Shown here: piece after piece, positions 21,131 to 32,340 of the stretch
Numbering within the stretch: position 1 is the stretch's first letter
Layout: each line of letters opens with the position of its first letter
DNA from: Platycnemis pennipes
Taxonomy: Eukaryota > Arthropoda > Insecta > Odonata > Platycnemididae
Reading direction: 5' to 3'
Length of the DNA: 64,000 nt
NCBI GenBank assembly: GCA_933228895.1
Contig: OW121855.1
Coordinates: 70,890,698 to 70,954,697 of the forward strand
Notes under the pieces: generated by a model
Database searches by the model: none
What the model saw: only the letters and a program-made list of their open reading frames with translations
What the model was told of the DNA's origin: nothing
Translations under genes and position numbers: made by a program

Positions 21131-21584
21131 TTTACATCACCAAATTCAAAGATTGCGAACTAAATACAACAAAATCTTTAACGGAGTTACCAGCTGATAT
21201 ACGCAGCAGTAAAATTTCCAAAGAGGAAAACATTTTTGACTTTGACCGCTAGGCCGAACTCGCATTCCTTTTAAAAGGCGCCAGGTGCTTTAAGAAGGAA
21301 ATTACCGAATTGTCCTGTATTTCTGTGGATTTCTTAAGGCTCTAAAGAAGATAAATGTTATAACGCTCTGCCTAACGGACTGTGCTTCGTTAAAATGTAT
21401 GTATGGCAGTCATTTACAACACCTAACTCCTAGAAGCCTGTAAAAATCCACAGGGAACAAGCAAACCTTGGTAACTTTACTAGTTGAATAGCTTGGTCCT
21501 AATTCGGGGGATGCGGGTTAGGATCGTGATCAAGAGAAATGATTTCTCTGTATAATTCTGCTATATACACAGCACCTATCACAA

Positions 21585-21700
21585 GACGGCATTCGAACCT
21601 GCGACATTTGTGTGGCATCGCCATTTGGGTCTACAAAAATTAGTCCAATCCAGCACTGTTTCCGGCAAACTTTGGTTTCCCATATTGAGTCTTACTTGAC
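21585..21700 (-). repeat. tRNA-headed repeat (SINE-C type), copy 2
   Basis: 'GGCATTCGAACCTGCGAC' at 21,592 is a reverse-strand B-box. The following 'CCAATCCAGCACTGTTTCCG' and 'CAAACTTTGG' parallel copy 1. It is shorter and degraded. Confidence 0.45.
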
Positions 21701-21709
21701 TTCTGCTTT

Positions 21710-22640
21710 CGAAATCGCGGCGGGACAGACAGACTGCGCTTAAGTATTCAGAGCTTCGTGCGCGGTGGAGGGGACAGACCGAAAAATTAGACCCCTCCCC
21801 CCATCACCACCCCTCCACCATCCGCACCCTTCGTCCCGGAGTGTGACATCCGGACGACCCCGGTCAAAAACTTCGCGGACGGGCCGTGCCCGACATCTCA
21901 ATCGCCTCGCATCCCCATGCATAACTCACCGACCTCTCCCCCCCCCTCTCTGCCAAAACCCTCGCTTTTCCAAACCGTGCAACTTCGCCCATGGCAGGGA
22001 GAGGGAAAGAGAGGGAGTAAGGATGAGAATATAAAGGACTCGAAATCCCGTCTCCCAATCCAACTGCGAAAGCGGTCACACAAACATTCCTCCCCCGCGT
22101 AGAAAATACTCCTCATTGCTACTCCCCCCCCCCCCCACCTCACGTCCATTTTACCCACTTCCCCACCCTCTTTTTTTCCATCAGGGACCCCAGCTTTACC
22201 CCCTGGTGTCCTCCCACTATCCATCCCCGCCACCCCTTCTCATCCCCTACGGGTTCGTACGGACGAGGCCAAAAGGACCGGCACCATTTCGACTCCGCGC
22301 ACGACTGGGCATTGAACAAAGATCGTGCTCCGCTTTCTCCCCCCCCCTCTCCTTTGCCCCTTTTTAAAAACCACCCCCGTTCCGCTGCGTACCCTGGACT
22401 AGGAGCAGGGCCATGAGCGGTGAAGGATAGGAAGCAATGAGAGAGACGTGTATATATAGACGTGTGTGGAGTCACAAACAAACGGTTCCGTGACGAGTGG
22501 TCGTTCTTCTGCGAGCTTCCGAAACAAATGAAGGGAGTTACGCTATGCGGAAGAGCGTGGTGAACAGTTGGTGGAGTTTGGGCTATTGGTTCTTGCTTGA
22601 TCTGTACACTGCAGAACCCGAAGGGCCATTAGTCTGAATA
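21710..22640. other. C-rich GC island
   Basis: The plus strand is pyrimidine-rich at 21,780-22,380 with a 13-C run at 22,124-22,136; CpG is present throughout. Both strands have overlapping frames without domains. A TATA element lies at the right edge. Confidence 0.4.
22451..22458 (+). promoter_or_regulatory. Possible TATA box
   Basis: TATATATA lies at the edge of a GC island, followed by an Inr-like GTCACA (22,471-22,476) and a DPE-like GGTCGT (22,499-22,504). The spacings are off the ideal by several bases (about 23 instead of 30 for TATA to Inr, and 2 for the DPE), so this is only suggestive. Confidence 0.25.
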
Positions 22641-23760
22641 CGCCCGTGCCCAGATGTGGAAGCGGAGGTATACTTCGTGCCGAATATTCGTGTCAGTTAA
22701 CAAAAAGATCGCAGGTATACGCAGGGTTTGGGTTTTCGAGGTGAGGATAAAATTTTGACGAAAATGATGGAATGCCTCATGCATTTTATAAAAATGTATT
22801 TAGGTAGCAAGTTTTCACTGACGAAACAAGAATTATTTACTGAATAGTAATCCAAGGATACCATTTAACCTTCTACATAGAATAATATGAGTTATTTTAA
22901 TAAACAGGCATATTCTGGTCAATTGTCATTCGAAGTTAAGTACCCTTCGTTTCGAGTCATATGCGTTATCATCTTAAGGTTTGGTATCCTCCGTACATTA
23001 AATCACTGTCATACCATCTGTGGCAAAACGCCATTGTAGAACTCACGATTTTTTTTTCTGGTGGTGCAGGGAACTTTCGACCGAGTAAATTATTCCGCTT
23101 CGCAGAGTCCATAGTGTGATGAAAAATGACCAGAGGGAAAAAAATGTCAACCAAAATCGAATCATCGTCAAAAACTAACCATTTGGCGTGACTTGCATGA
23201 AGGCGAAGTCAAGAGGAGTCTAACCAGGCAAAATTTATTCTTATAAGTAAGACTGATAAAAAATTATCCTAAGTGAAAAACAACGTTAAAATGCTTTTCA
23301 AGTATAAGCACCAGGTACCATAAACTGCAAGACAAAAACTGTTGCCAAACTAAAGAAATTAAGCAAACAACGACCAATCAATGATATAGTTTTAAGAAAA
23401 AAAAGCTGCACTTAAAATAACCTTTAATTATAAATTTCCAGCAAGCCAACGTATTTAGGAAAAGTATTTTTTTACAAATTCATATAACATGGAAAAGCGT
23501 GAAAGTAACAACAATCTTTTGGCGAGGGAATTTCAAGGAATATGCAATAGATCTGAGGCCTTAAGGTCAGGACTTCATCAACTGATATAGGGATGAAGAG
23601 GTTAAAGATCATGGATGAAGACAGGTTTTCACGTAGGAAACTGATGAAGACCGTACTTTATGTAACCACAAACCACAGCTTGATGAATGTTACACTTTGT
23701 AATATGCCTACGCTTTTACAGTGTGGAGATATTACTATGTGGAGCGTTCATCACGACTGT
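22640..23760. other. AT-rich intergenic stretch
   Basis: No gene or repeat family was recognised on either strand. Confidence 0.3.
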
Positions 23761-23761
23761 T

Positions 23762-23825
23762 CATCTGCATCTGAAAGGTGCCCTGCAAGCCATTGTAAGG
23801 GTGTGTAGCAGGGGTTAACACCATG
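23762..23825 (-). mobile_element. CR1/Jockey-type LINE 3' terminus
   Basis: 'TCATCTGCATCTGAAAGG', 'CCCTGCAAGCCATTG' and 'GGTGTGTAGCAGGGG' reproduce the order of the LINE 3' terminus in reverse. Confidence 0.6.
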
Positions 23826-24011
23826 CCAGGCATACACTGCTATCATGCGAATAAAGATTTTGTTGGTAACTTCATTATATTTTCGCTGTTAAGATAAGTA
23901 GTCTATCCACTGGTGGATCTAGGTTTACTGTGGGGATGAACTGGATCAAGATGGACGTTTTTCTTCTCCATGTACCCATTAAGCATAATCATCCGAACTT
24001 TCATGTTTAGC

Positions 24012-24075
24012 TCCGTATACATCTACGGATTACCCAGCGAGCCATCGATGTGTGGCAGGGGATGAATCATTACCA
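24012..24075 (-). mobile_element. CR1/Jockey-type LINE 3' terminus
   Basis: 'TATACATCTACGG', 'CCCAGCGAGCCATCG' and 'ATGTGTGGCAGGGGATGAA' match the same terminus. It lies only about 190 bp from the previous copy, in the same orientation. Confidence 0.6.
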
Positions 24076-24247
24076 GTCATGCACTATATCAACATCATCT
24101 ACCTGCATGTACTAAGGAACATGATAAACCTTCATGATGAAAACGCATACACCAGCCAAGTGTCATCAGTTCATTAGAATCTTCAATGAAATCTCTTTCT
24201 TAATTACTCAGTTAGGGATTTGCTGTCACGCAATAATTTTCATTCCA

Positions 24248-24544
24248 CACTGTAAAAAGTTGATCTGATTTTCAGTGCGATCTGAATTTAAGCGCTGTCT
24301 GGTTGTATGGCAGGAACACGGATTTAAGGTACGGAAGAGGCAGGAACATGGATGGTTGGTACAGGAGCAGTTGAGCAGGAAGCAGAGGAAGCAGGATTCT
24401 GGATGGTCTGATTTTCAGCCGTTCACCTGCCTTATTTTTAGACAAGATATTACTGCTGAAATTCAACATACCCTGTCTTAAAATTGTTGCATCTGAAATT
24501 CAGATCGCTTTTGTACCTTAAAATCAGATCTACTTTTTACAGTG
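24248..24544. mobile_element. 297-bp MITE with 28-bp terminal inverted repeats
   Basis: The left terminus CACTGTAAAAAGTTGATCTG... and the right terminus read in reverse CACTGTAAAAAGTAGATCTG... agree at 26 of 28 positions. The interior has additional 'CTGATTTTCAG' and 'CTGAAATTCAG' motifs but no coding capacity. Flanks share only CATT, so the target-site length and therefore the superfamily are undecided. It depends on a transposase encoded elsewhere. Confidence 0.85.
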
Positions 24545-25526
24545 CATTTACGCTAGCAAGTATGCCGTTAGTATAGATTGGTTGAATTATGATTATGCAC
24601 TCCAACCTACGATACTTAATAACTACGTTATTAAATAAAATAAACTTGCTTGTATTCTACAAATATTAATTTACGCTCTGATAATGATTCCCACCAGAGT
24701 TCTATTAAACTAATGGCGTGTACACTGTTATCAGGACGAACTTTCAAAAACCTCGTCAATCTTTGAAATCAATTCCAACCAATATACACGCAACGCACAT
24801 ACTGTGTATATTATCGACCTCTCAACATTCAATCCAAAATACCTATTTTTCTCCACTCCCTACCCCGCTTACGCAACATTGTCCTAATAATAAATAATGT
24901 TACGTCCTTCAAAATACGCTAAACTCTTATTAAACATTCCGTCCTCTTACTATATCTCATCAGATGTAAGTTTGTAAACCTGACTTCCTCACTGTAAACA
25001 ACAATACGCGAGTTGTATAAGGTGAAGTTTCCCAAACACCATAGTAAAAAAGACGCTAGTGGTAAGATGTTCTGGCAGCCTTCTTCAAAAACGTAAGAAC
25101 CAACTTGCTCGTAAATATACTTAGGACATTTATACAATATACTTTATGAATTGTAACCACACATTTTACCGACTCATAATAAATGTTCTTTTTGACCATA
25201 TGTTATTTTATTCAATTAGGTTCACTACTGTCTATATCTAAATCGAAACAAAATAAATCCTACGAAGCTTACTTTCAGTCAAAACATCCGTGGTATTTTG
25301 GAAATAACCATTCCTTTCGATGATAAGACAAGTTACAAATACACCTGACTAGCACATCGTACCAATAAGATCAAATTCAACCCAAGGCGTAGGAAATCAA
25401 AAATAAATTCGCCTTGAAATAAGCGACTTCATGAGTAATACAATTTTCAATATCACAATATCATCAAGTGGGGTTAGAAAAGTCAACAACTCAATCAAAC
25501 TGCTGTAGTTTAAAGGTTCCCAAATC
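24545..25526. other. AT-rich intergenic stretch
   Basis: Nothing recognisable was found. Confidence 0.3.
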
Positions 25527-25962
25527 GCTGAGGTCATCATCATCATGGGTCAACAATCCTAGGATTGGTTTGACACAGCCCTCCACTCGATTCTTCTATC
25601 GGCCAACCTCTTCATGTTGAAGTAATTCCTCTCCTTTACATCCTTCACAACTTGCTCTAGATATCTTATATGAGACCTGCCTTTTCCATTCTTTCTGTTC
25701 ACTGTTCCTTCGACGATTGTGTTCATTAGGCCAACGTGTCTTAAGATATGGCCGATTAGGTTGCCCCGTCTTCTTCTTAGAGTTTTCTGTAGACTTCTCT
25801 TTTCTCCCACTCTTCTTAGGACTTCTTCATTTGTCACTCGGTCGATCCATTTTATCTTCATCTTTCTTCGGTAGCACCACATTTCAAATGCTTCCAGTCT
25901 TGACTTCCTTGCAGTTGTTATCGTCCATGCTTTGCTGCCATGTAGTAAAATGCTGAGGTCAT
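25527..25962 (-). mobile_element. 5'-truncated RTE insertion with 11-bp target duplication
   Basis: Exact direct repeats GCTGAGGTCAT at 25,527-25,537 and 25,952-25,962 flank 414 bp of minus-strand RTE. The 3' end is the (ATGATG)n tail at 25,533-25,544. The reading frame is open across the whole insertion: 'HGSKAWTITTARKSRLEAF', 'WCYRRKMKIKWIDRVTNEEV', 'GHILRHVGLM', 'GRSHIRYLEQVVKDVKE' and 'RRIEWRAVSNQS'. An uninterrupted frame and exact target duplication suggest a relatively young insertion, although it was dead on arrival because of the truncation. Confidence 0.92.
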
Positions 25963-26091
25963 ATAAAACTATTTCTCCATAGAGGATTTGAGGAGAGAGA
26001 GATACAACGCACATGTGGGACACGGATTTCGATCATCAATAAATTGAAAGCAATTTTACTAATTTAAACCGAAGTGTGGTGTTAATAAATC

Positions 26092-26640
26092 AATAGAACT
26101 AGCTAATAAGCTGAAGGAAGTCAAACCCCCGCCTAACGGAAAACTAGTCTCGTTTGATGTAAAACATTTGTTTCCTTCCGTTCCGGCCAAAGAAGCGGTA
26201 TCTCTCGATTTTGAGTGTTTGAAGTAGACGGGTTGTAATAGCAAGATCACCCAAGAAATGGACAAATTTATGTCGTTATGTATTAATCAAAATTATTTTA
26301 TGTTTAACGGTTCCTTTTATGCGCTATCCCAAGGCCTAGCCATGGGTTTACCAGTGTCACCAGTCGTACCCAATGTTTTCATGGAAAATGTTTTTTATTA
26401 CTATAGATATGTTGATGATGTGATTTGTTTATGGACGGGGAGCCTCAGGCAGCTGGATCAATTTTTAGTTTTACGTAATTACTTACATGAAGCTATCAGT
26501 TTTACGATGGAGATTGGCATTACTAACTTAAACTTTCTAGATTAAACTATTTCCCTCAATGATGGCAATCACAATTTTTATATTTACCGAAAAAGCACTT
26601 ATTCCGATGCCATCATTCCCAAGGACTCAAACCACCATTA
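26092..26640 (+). pseudogene. PLE reverse transcriptase, broken
   Basis: Readable in a single frame: 'NGKLVSFDVKHLFPSVPAKE' (RT motif A), a TAG stop at 26,225-26,227, 'ALSQGLAMGLPVSPVVPNVF' (RT motif B, the GLxMGxPxSPxxAN type) and 'YYYRYVDDVICLW' (motif C with the catalytic DD). A TAA stop at 26,543-26,545 follows 'LNFLD'. The order and spacing fit Penelope RT rather than the LINE RTs nearby. The fingers and N-terminus are absent. Confidence 0.88.
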
Positions 26641-26849
26641 TCTCATAAACTGGCCGCCTTTCACTCGTTTTTAAATCGTTTGACTTCTGTTCCGCTGACA
26701 GGTGAAGAATTTAACAAATAATTGAATACCATTGAACTCCTTGCAACCAGGTACCGTTATGAGTCTTCTCTCATTGACAAGCTTCTTAAAAGGAAACAAA
26801 GAAGGTTGACCACCTCATCATCCACCAGCCTTTCTCAAATTGTTCCCCC

Positions 26850-27210
26850 AGACAAGAAATAGAATGATGAAGATAAAATCGATCGACCGAGTGACAAATG
26901 AAGAAGTCCTAAGAAGAGTGGGAGAAAAGACAAGTCTTCTGAATACCCTGAGAAGAAGACGGAACAACTTAATGGGCCACATCATGAGACATGATGGCCT
27001 GATGAAGACAATCGTCGAGGGACAAGTGGACGGGAAGAATGGCAAAGGAAGGCCTCGAGTGAGATATTTTGAGCAAGTGATGAAGGATGTGGAGGAAAAG
27101 AAATACGTAAATATGAAGAGGTTGGTAGATAGAAGAATGAAGTGGAGGGCTGCGTCAAACCAATCCTAGGACTATTGACCCTTAACGATGATGATGATGA
27201 GACAAGAAAT
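26850..27210 (+). mobile_element. RTE insertion nested in the PLE
   Basis: Exact 11-bp direct repeats AGACAAGAAAT at 26,850-26,860 and 27,200-27,210 flank a 339-bp plus-strand RTE 3' end (26,861-27,199). It reads 'MKIKSIDRVTNEEVLRRVGE', 'RRRNNLMGHIMRHDGLMKTI', 'GRPRVRYFEQVMKDVEEKKY' and 'RRMKWRAASNQS', then stops and ends in an ATGATGATGATGA tail. The insertion separates the PLE connector from the GIY-YIG region, which dates it after the PLE. Confidence 0.95.
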
Positions 27211-27354
27211 GTACGAAGGTGCTGTTTGTAAGCAACTCCATGTCCAACAGTATAAATAGAATATTCCGCAATGTAAATTTGAAGCCTTGTTTTTATTCTA
27301 GAAGGACCATTGGAAATTTACTTTTTAATACTTAAGATGTTTTTAATCCTTTAG

Positions 27355-27692
27355 AAAAAAGTGGAGTGTATGTGTTAAGATGTGATACTCAGGACTGCAA
27401 TTGTTTTTCAATAGGCCAGATCGGTAGAAGTTTTAACATTAGGACAAAGGAACATTTTGATTATTTTATTCATGGTGACAAAAAGTCAGTTTTTGCTTCT
27501 CGTTTATCTTGTTTTAATCACATGTCTGATTTTAGAGTAGAGATTTTAAATGTTCATGACAAAGGTGCAAAGCTGGATTTCTTAGAAAATTTTGAGATTG
27601 TATCTGCTTCCAATGCTTTGGGACCAAAATTGTTAAATGAAATTGTACCCTTCAATCTATCCCCATTGTACCATGATCCGTCCCCCCTTTAA
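27355..27692 (+). pseudogene. PLE GIY-YIG endonuclease domain
   Basis: About 110 codons are open. 'GVYVLRCDTQDCNC' supplies the GIY position and 'FSIGQIGRSFNIRTKEH' the YIG position with the conserved arginine and the following glutamate/histidine. 'SRLSCFNHMSDFRVEILNV' and 'FLENFEIVSASNALGPKLLN' complete the C-terminal part. In PLEs this domain cuts target DNA. The frame closes before a C-rich 3' region, and its upstream link is broken by the nested RTE and stops at 27,240-27,355. Confidence 0.9.
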
Positions 27693-27802
27693 AAAGTATT
27701 TCCCCGTCATCCTGAAGTCAATCTAAACTTCCCCAAACAATCCTGCAGTTTTTCCTCATTTGGAGTATATATAAGGGCTTGCTACCGTGTAAATATCAGA
27801 AC

Positions 27803-27845
27803 ACCCTTGAAAATGACACGGGAGTGTCGAAACCGGTAGTGTTTC
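27803..27845 (+). ncRNA. Degenerate hammerhead-like motif in PLE 3' region
   Basis: A GACAC/GTGTC helix (27,815-27,819 / 27,824-27,828) is followed by GAAAC (27,829-27,833) and an AAAC...GTTT stem. The upstream box is CTTGAAAA instead of CTGANGA, so catalysis is doubtful. Hammerhead motifs are known in the terminal repeats of Penelope-like elements. An AATAAA-like signal follows at 27,848. Confidence 0.5.
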
Positions 27846-27959
27846 TCAATAAAAGCGTGAAAAATATAAAGTTAAGATTTTCTTACACTATTTCGATCAT
27901 CAAGTTTCCGGCATTTCATTGACCTGGGTACCGCAGCCAGACATAGGGACTTCCCATGA

Positions 27960-28640
27960 ATATTTTTTGGGGCACTTGAAATGATGACATGGCTTTCGTT
28001 TTCTGGTCAAGGTTACCTCCTGCACAAAGCTACCAGAACAATAGTCATGACTCGCGCATTTACCGCACGAACAGTATTCGCTGGCTCATTCTCCGATTCT
28101 GCGCACACAAAACATAAGAGACGTCGCTCGGTTCGAGAAAGATGTAGGGGATCGCATGCCCTTCTGCCGTCCAAGTAGCGAGTGCATTGGAAAACGTTTT
28201 GCGAGGAAATAAATGGCCCAGATTCACGCGAAGGAAGAATGGGATGCGATGGGGGAGGGGAGAGGGAGATGAGACAGTGCTGGGGAAAGCAGAAATGGAC
28301 CCTCCCTTGATGAATGAATTTATGTCCGCCCTCAAAAACTAGACGCGAGTCGGGAGGGATGTACGGATCGACCCGCCCCTTCCAGTGAAGCGAAAATGAT
28401 CCGGTCTTCATTATGAGCGACCGTGACAAGTGTCGCCGACTGGTGGAGGAGTGGGGGAGCGGAGAAAAGGATCACTCATTCGGGGTGAGGGGATAAGAGG
28501 AGGGAAATATGGGTCTCTGGAGGAGTGGGGAAGGAGGGAAATGGGCAATAATAAAAGAGGGGGGAAAGGACACGGGAAGCATTTATGGAAAGAGATTTTC
28601 GGGAGAGGGGTTGGAGAACCGGTCTCGATAGAGTCATTTG
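27960..28640. other. GC-rich island
   Basis: CpG-bearing at 28,040-28,160, purine-rich from 28,190 to 28,620. Overlapping frames on both strands lack domains. Confidence 0.35.
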
Positions 28641-29170
28641 ATGCGGACTACCTGCTTGCTTTTGAGTACGAATATTGTTTTTCTCCTTATCTTCATATGA
28701 AAAAAAACATCAGGTCATGTCCACATGAGAGTGGTCCGTTTGATTACACAGTAATCATACAGTATAAACCATTAGCCAACTTAAAAAACTCACCTCAATA
28801 CAACGCTACTTAAAATGTGAGTGATATGCTTTGGTTGCAATATTTGTGAGAATAAATCTATTGAAACAATGAAATTTTGGTATAAAATTATAGTAACTAG
28901 ATTTGAAACCAGAAGACTTGTTAAAGTCAGAAAACAGTTTATACGTACATTAAGGTAACATCTCAGGCTACCAACAACTCCAATCTGTAAAGAACACCAG
29001 ACAGTCATGTGCTTGATTCGAGCAGCAAGTGCGATATAGAGTATCTACGACGGTTCATCTGCCGAGAAAAAATCACATGGTAAACCCGGGAATTATAAAA
29101 GAGTACAAGCACTGAACTTCCATTTAAATGTACTATCAAAGTGTATAAAATAGAATTAGGCCACCGAGTA
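28640..29170. other. AT-rich intergenic stretch
   Basis: No gene or repeat family recognised. Confidence 0.3.
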
Positions 29171-29219
29171 TATTTTACTTGTGCTATATAACTTCTACTG
29201 CTTGCTGGAAAGACCTCAA

Positions 29220-29915
29220 ATTAACATGGAGGAGGCATTTGCGAGAAATCATATGAAAGTCGATGAAATCAAAGGAGAGGTAAAGAGGAGAATACCACTC
29301 GCTAAGACCATTCTTGAGCAAAGGAAGAAAAACTTGAAGATGTGGAAGAGTGTCGTTATCTGGAAAGCAGAGCAACCAGCGATGGAATGAGAAAGAGGAA
29401 ATAGTCAGCAGAATATCCCTGGGGAAGAGAGAATTCTACCAGAAGTTCACAGTTGCCATCTTAAAACAACGGGAAATACAAGTTTGTAAAAGGGAAATAC
29501 TTCATTGAAAAATGCCTTTATAAATCGCTTATTCACGATGATGAGGCGTGGACAAAAACAGCACCAGAAAAGTCATAAATGGAAGTATTTGAAATGCGGT
29601 GTTACAGAAGATTGACGAACATATAATGGATTGACCGTGGCACTAATGAGCAATAAAAAGTTGGGAGATAGGAGAAGTCTGATGAACACTTGAACAATGG
29701 AGACGGGAGAACCTAATTGGCCCTATCTTGAGGCATGCTCGTCAGATGAAGACGATCGATAAGGGAAAAGTGTACGGAAAGAACGGAAAAGGAAACTTCA
29801 CATGAGCTGTATGGGGAAAGTAGTGGAAGATGTGAAAGAGAAGAATTGCGTAAATATGAAGAGCTGGCACATAGAAGAATCGAGTGGAGAGCAGCCTCAA
29901 ACCAATATTAGGATG
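29220..29915 (+). pseudogene. RTE C-terminal fragment, heavily decayed
   Basis: Matches to the RTE C-terminus can be followed in shifting frames: the 'AGCAGAGCAACCAGCGATGG' stretch (also at 955-972), 'TGAGGCGTGGACAAAAACAGC', 'TTTGAAATGCGGTGTTACAG' (FEMRCYR), 'ATGGATTGACCGTGGCACTA' and finally 'GAATCGAGTGGAGAGCAGCC'. Many indels separate these blocks. This copy is older than those at 25.5 and 26.9 kb. Confidence 0.75.
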
Positions 29916-30089
29916 ACGTACTTACTAAATCAGGAAACTTATAATTGGCCAGCTCAGTTTAACGAAAGAAGATAGGCTATAATCAAATCCTATTGGCTAA
30001 TCGAATCAAATTGCTAAGGTTAGTTGGCTTTGCGAACGATCATGGCTTTCGATCTTTAAGTCAAGTCCTTAAAGTAGCGTCCTTGCATT

Positions 30090-30570
30090 CGATGCAAGCC
30101 GAGTAGCACTCATCCTCCGCCCACCGGACGCACCCAGATGCGAGCAGTCGAGCTGTTCACGTGGAATTCATCGACGGACTCACGTCCGGCTTCGCAGCGG
30201 GAGAGGAAAAAGGAGAGGATCGGTCGGACGAGCACAAAAGGGCGCATTTTGCCGAGCGGTGAGGAGAAAAGAGATATACACACACACGCACATACAATCG
30301 AGAATCCCCGCGCCAGGTGCACGAGGTGGAAGGAAGAAAAAAACGCTGACGATCACAAAGACGGAGTGATAAAAGGACGAGCGAAAATGCGACATATGAG
30401 AACTGTTTGTGTGCGTGTTTCGGATGCGACATGTTGTGAGGCCTTTGATGTAGTTGTGGTGTACCGTACGGACAGTAGCCAAATGGTATCGGTTTTTCAG
30501 TCATGCATGAGGTGTCACTTGTCAATGTCTCAGCTAGCTGATAGAGAAATACGATCATCAAGGCGTGGGT
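30090..30570. other. CpG-bearing island
   Basis: CpG-rich at 30,110-30,260 with long overlapping frames on both strands (148 codons plus, 134 minus), mostly charged low-complexity residues. No domain was recognised. It may be a promoter or first exon, but nothing decides it. Confidence 0.3.
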
Positions 30571-31600
30571 TATATATTCTTTAAGGGGCCCAATTTTTAA
30601 TTTGATTCTCTTCAGATCTTAAACGAAACCTTTTATCCAGTAAATAAATTTAATTCCACATTGAATAAAAAGTATTATCGGAAAAACTTTGCAAAAGTGG
30701 CATTTTATTAAGGAGTTTTAAATCTTTTCAGCTGAAAATTTGCACTAGTTGATCATGCCTCGGATGATATGGAAGCGTTAACATTCAACGTGGTGAAAAA
30801 TTTTGTCTGCATCAAGAATGCACTCGCTGAAACTTTTTAGAGTAGTTAGTATTACAGGAAAATTACGGACAGCTTGTATGGAATGATTAGAGGAAGGAAG
30901 CATGCAAAGGAGGACATTATGTGAGAGTTAGGAGTATTTGGCCCACAGGACATCGAGAAGAAGTATGTCTTAACCGGTAGATCGCAACTAGTAACAAATT
31001 CAGTTGATTCATTTTAATTTTTATGCAATAATTATTCATTCTTTTTGATCTTGTAATATAAATAACCGCTAAAGGAAAAATAAAAGTATCTTTGCGGCAC
31101 ACTTTTCCTTTGACGCTACACACAAGAGGCCGTACACATAAAAGTAACAATAAATGGGGGAGTTAGGTCCAAATATTATGATGAAATATTGACAGGGGGA
31201 AGCGAGAGGGTTGAGGTTTGTTTTAACGGTTGAGATTCAGATTTTATGACTTAGATGGGGGAAAGATGTACATTGAATTCACTCTTTGTCCTAATATTAA
31301 TGGTGATACACAATAATTGAATAAATAGTGTTTATAAATAAATAGGTTTTTATAAAGTATATCAGTTTTTCATCCACAAAATAGAAAGGGTTCATGGGAA
31401 ATGTTAAGTAATTTAGAGCTACTTAATTTAATTAAGGGCTACATATTTTAATTTAGAGAATATTTCGCAACGTCACACGTGGGGTTCGATAAAGTGAAAA
31501 TCAGTGTTTTGTCATACATGAATTAACTCTACAACATAAAGTTATCTAAAATATTCGTGACACATGCGAAAATTACCGTAAGCATTAAAATGTGTTTGGC
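30570..31600. other. AT-rich intergenic stretch
   Basis: Nothing recognisable. Confidence 0.3.
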
Positions 31601-32340
31601 TGGAAGCGTGCCACGTGTCAAGCGATCACTCCTTTCTTTCTCTCCGGCTGACCACAAACAGAATCCGAATATCCATCGAGGGCAGTGCTAAACGTCCACA
31701 TCAACACCTTCGGACAATGAGAAAGCCCGAAAGTCGAACACCCCCCCTCTGATCACTAAGGGTGCAGTCAACCCACCCTCGTGACAAAATCCTCCCCTTT
31801 TCAAGCCTCCATCTCCCTTACTATGAGCTAGCAAACTATTTTTTTTTTTTTTACATTTCCTACCCCTCCATCGATCCCTCCCATACGGGGGTCTACCACC
31901 CCGACACCCTTGCTCTTTAAGCCCTAACGCGAACGAAAATACATGTAGAGACTAGGGGATGGGGGACTCGTACTTAATCCCTTTCAAGCTTCCTCCCGAA
32001 AGGCCCCGGCTTGCCAAGTCGGGCAATCTGCAGGCTATTAGCATGACGGCTTACATGCGTAAGGGAGGACCAGACTAATGAAAGGACTAAAGAATCACTC
32101 TCGCTCATTTTTTTCCATCGTCCTCCCAAGTGCTGCTCGCAACTCCCAGTGGGGAGGTTAGGGTACATGTCGGAGAGCGAAAGAGGGGAGGGGGATTGTT
32201 CGTCTGCTTTTTATCGAAGGGAGTTTTTTTTCCAAGGTCGGGGATGGGGGCTTACATGTTGGCGGGTACATCCCTCATTGATATTCAAAAGGGGAGGCGA
32301 TGGTCTTTTTTAAAGGGTCCCGGACCATCAAGGGGCTGAA
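31600..32340. other. Mixed GC island with poly-T tract
   Basis: Contains a GCCACGTGTC E-box-like site at about 31,609, C-rich blocks at 31,740-31,920, a 14-T tract at 31,839-31,852 and a G-rich block near 32,185. No coding domain recognised. Confidence 0.3.

Larger units (their letters stand above)
26075..27880 (+). mobile_element. Penelope-like element (PLE), truncated and interrupted
   Basis: The 3' two-thirds of a PLE: an RT segment (26,092-26,640), a connector (26,690-26,850), a GIY-YIG endonuclease (27,355-27,690) and a 3' region with a TATATATA-like block (27,767) and hammerhead-like motif. An RTE copy has inserted at 26,860/27,200. In-frame stops at 26,225-26,227 and 26,543-26,545 show decay. 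PLEs are the eukaryotic retroelements that combine a telomerase-related RT with GIY-YIG. A second 3' end of the same family lies at 58,372-58,770. Confidence 0.9.

Noticed and set aside
26092..27692. Retroviral or LTR-retrotransposon polymerase
   Set aside because: The RT motif B sequence GLAMGLPVSP and the downstream GIY-YIG domain identify a Penelope-like element; no protease, RNase H, integrase or long terminal repeats are present.
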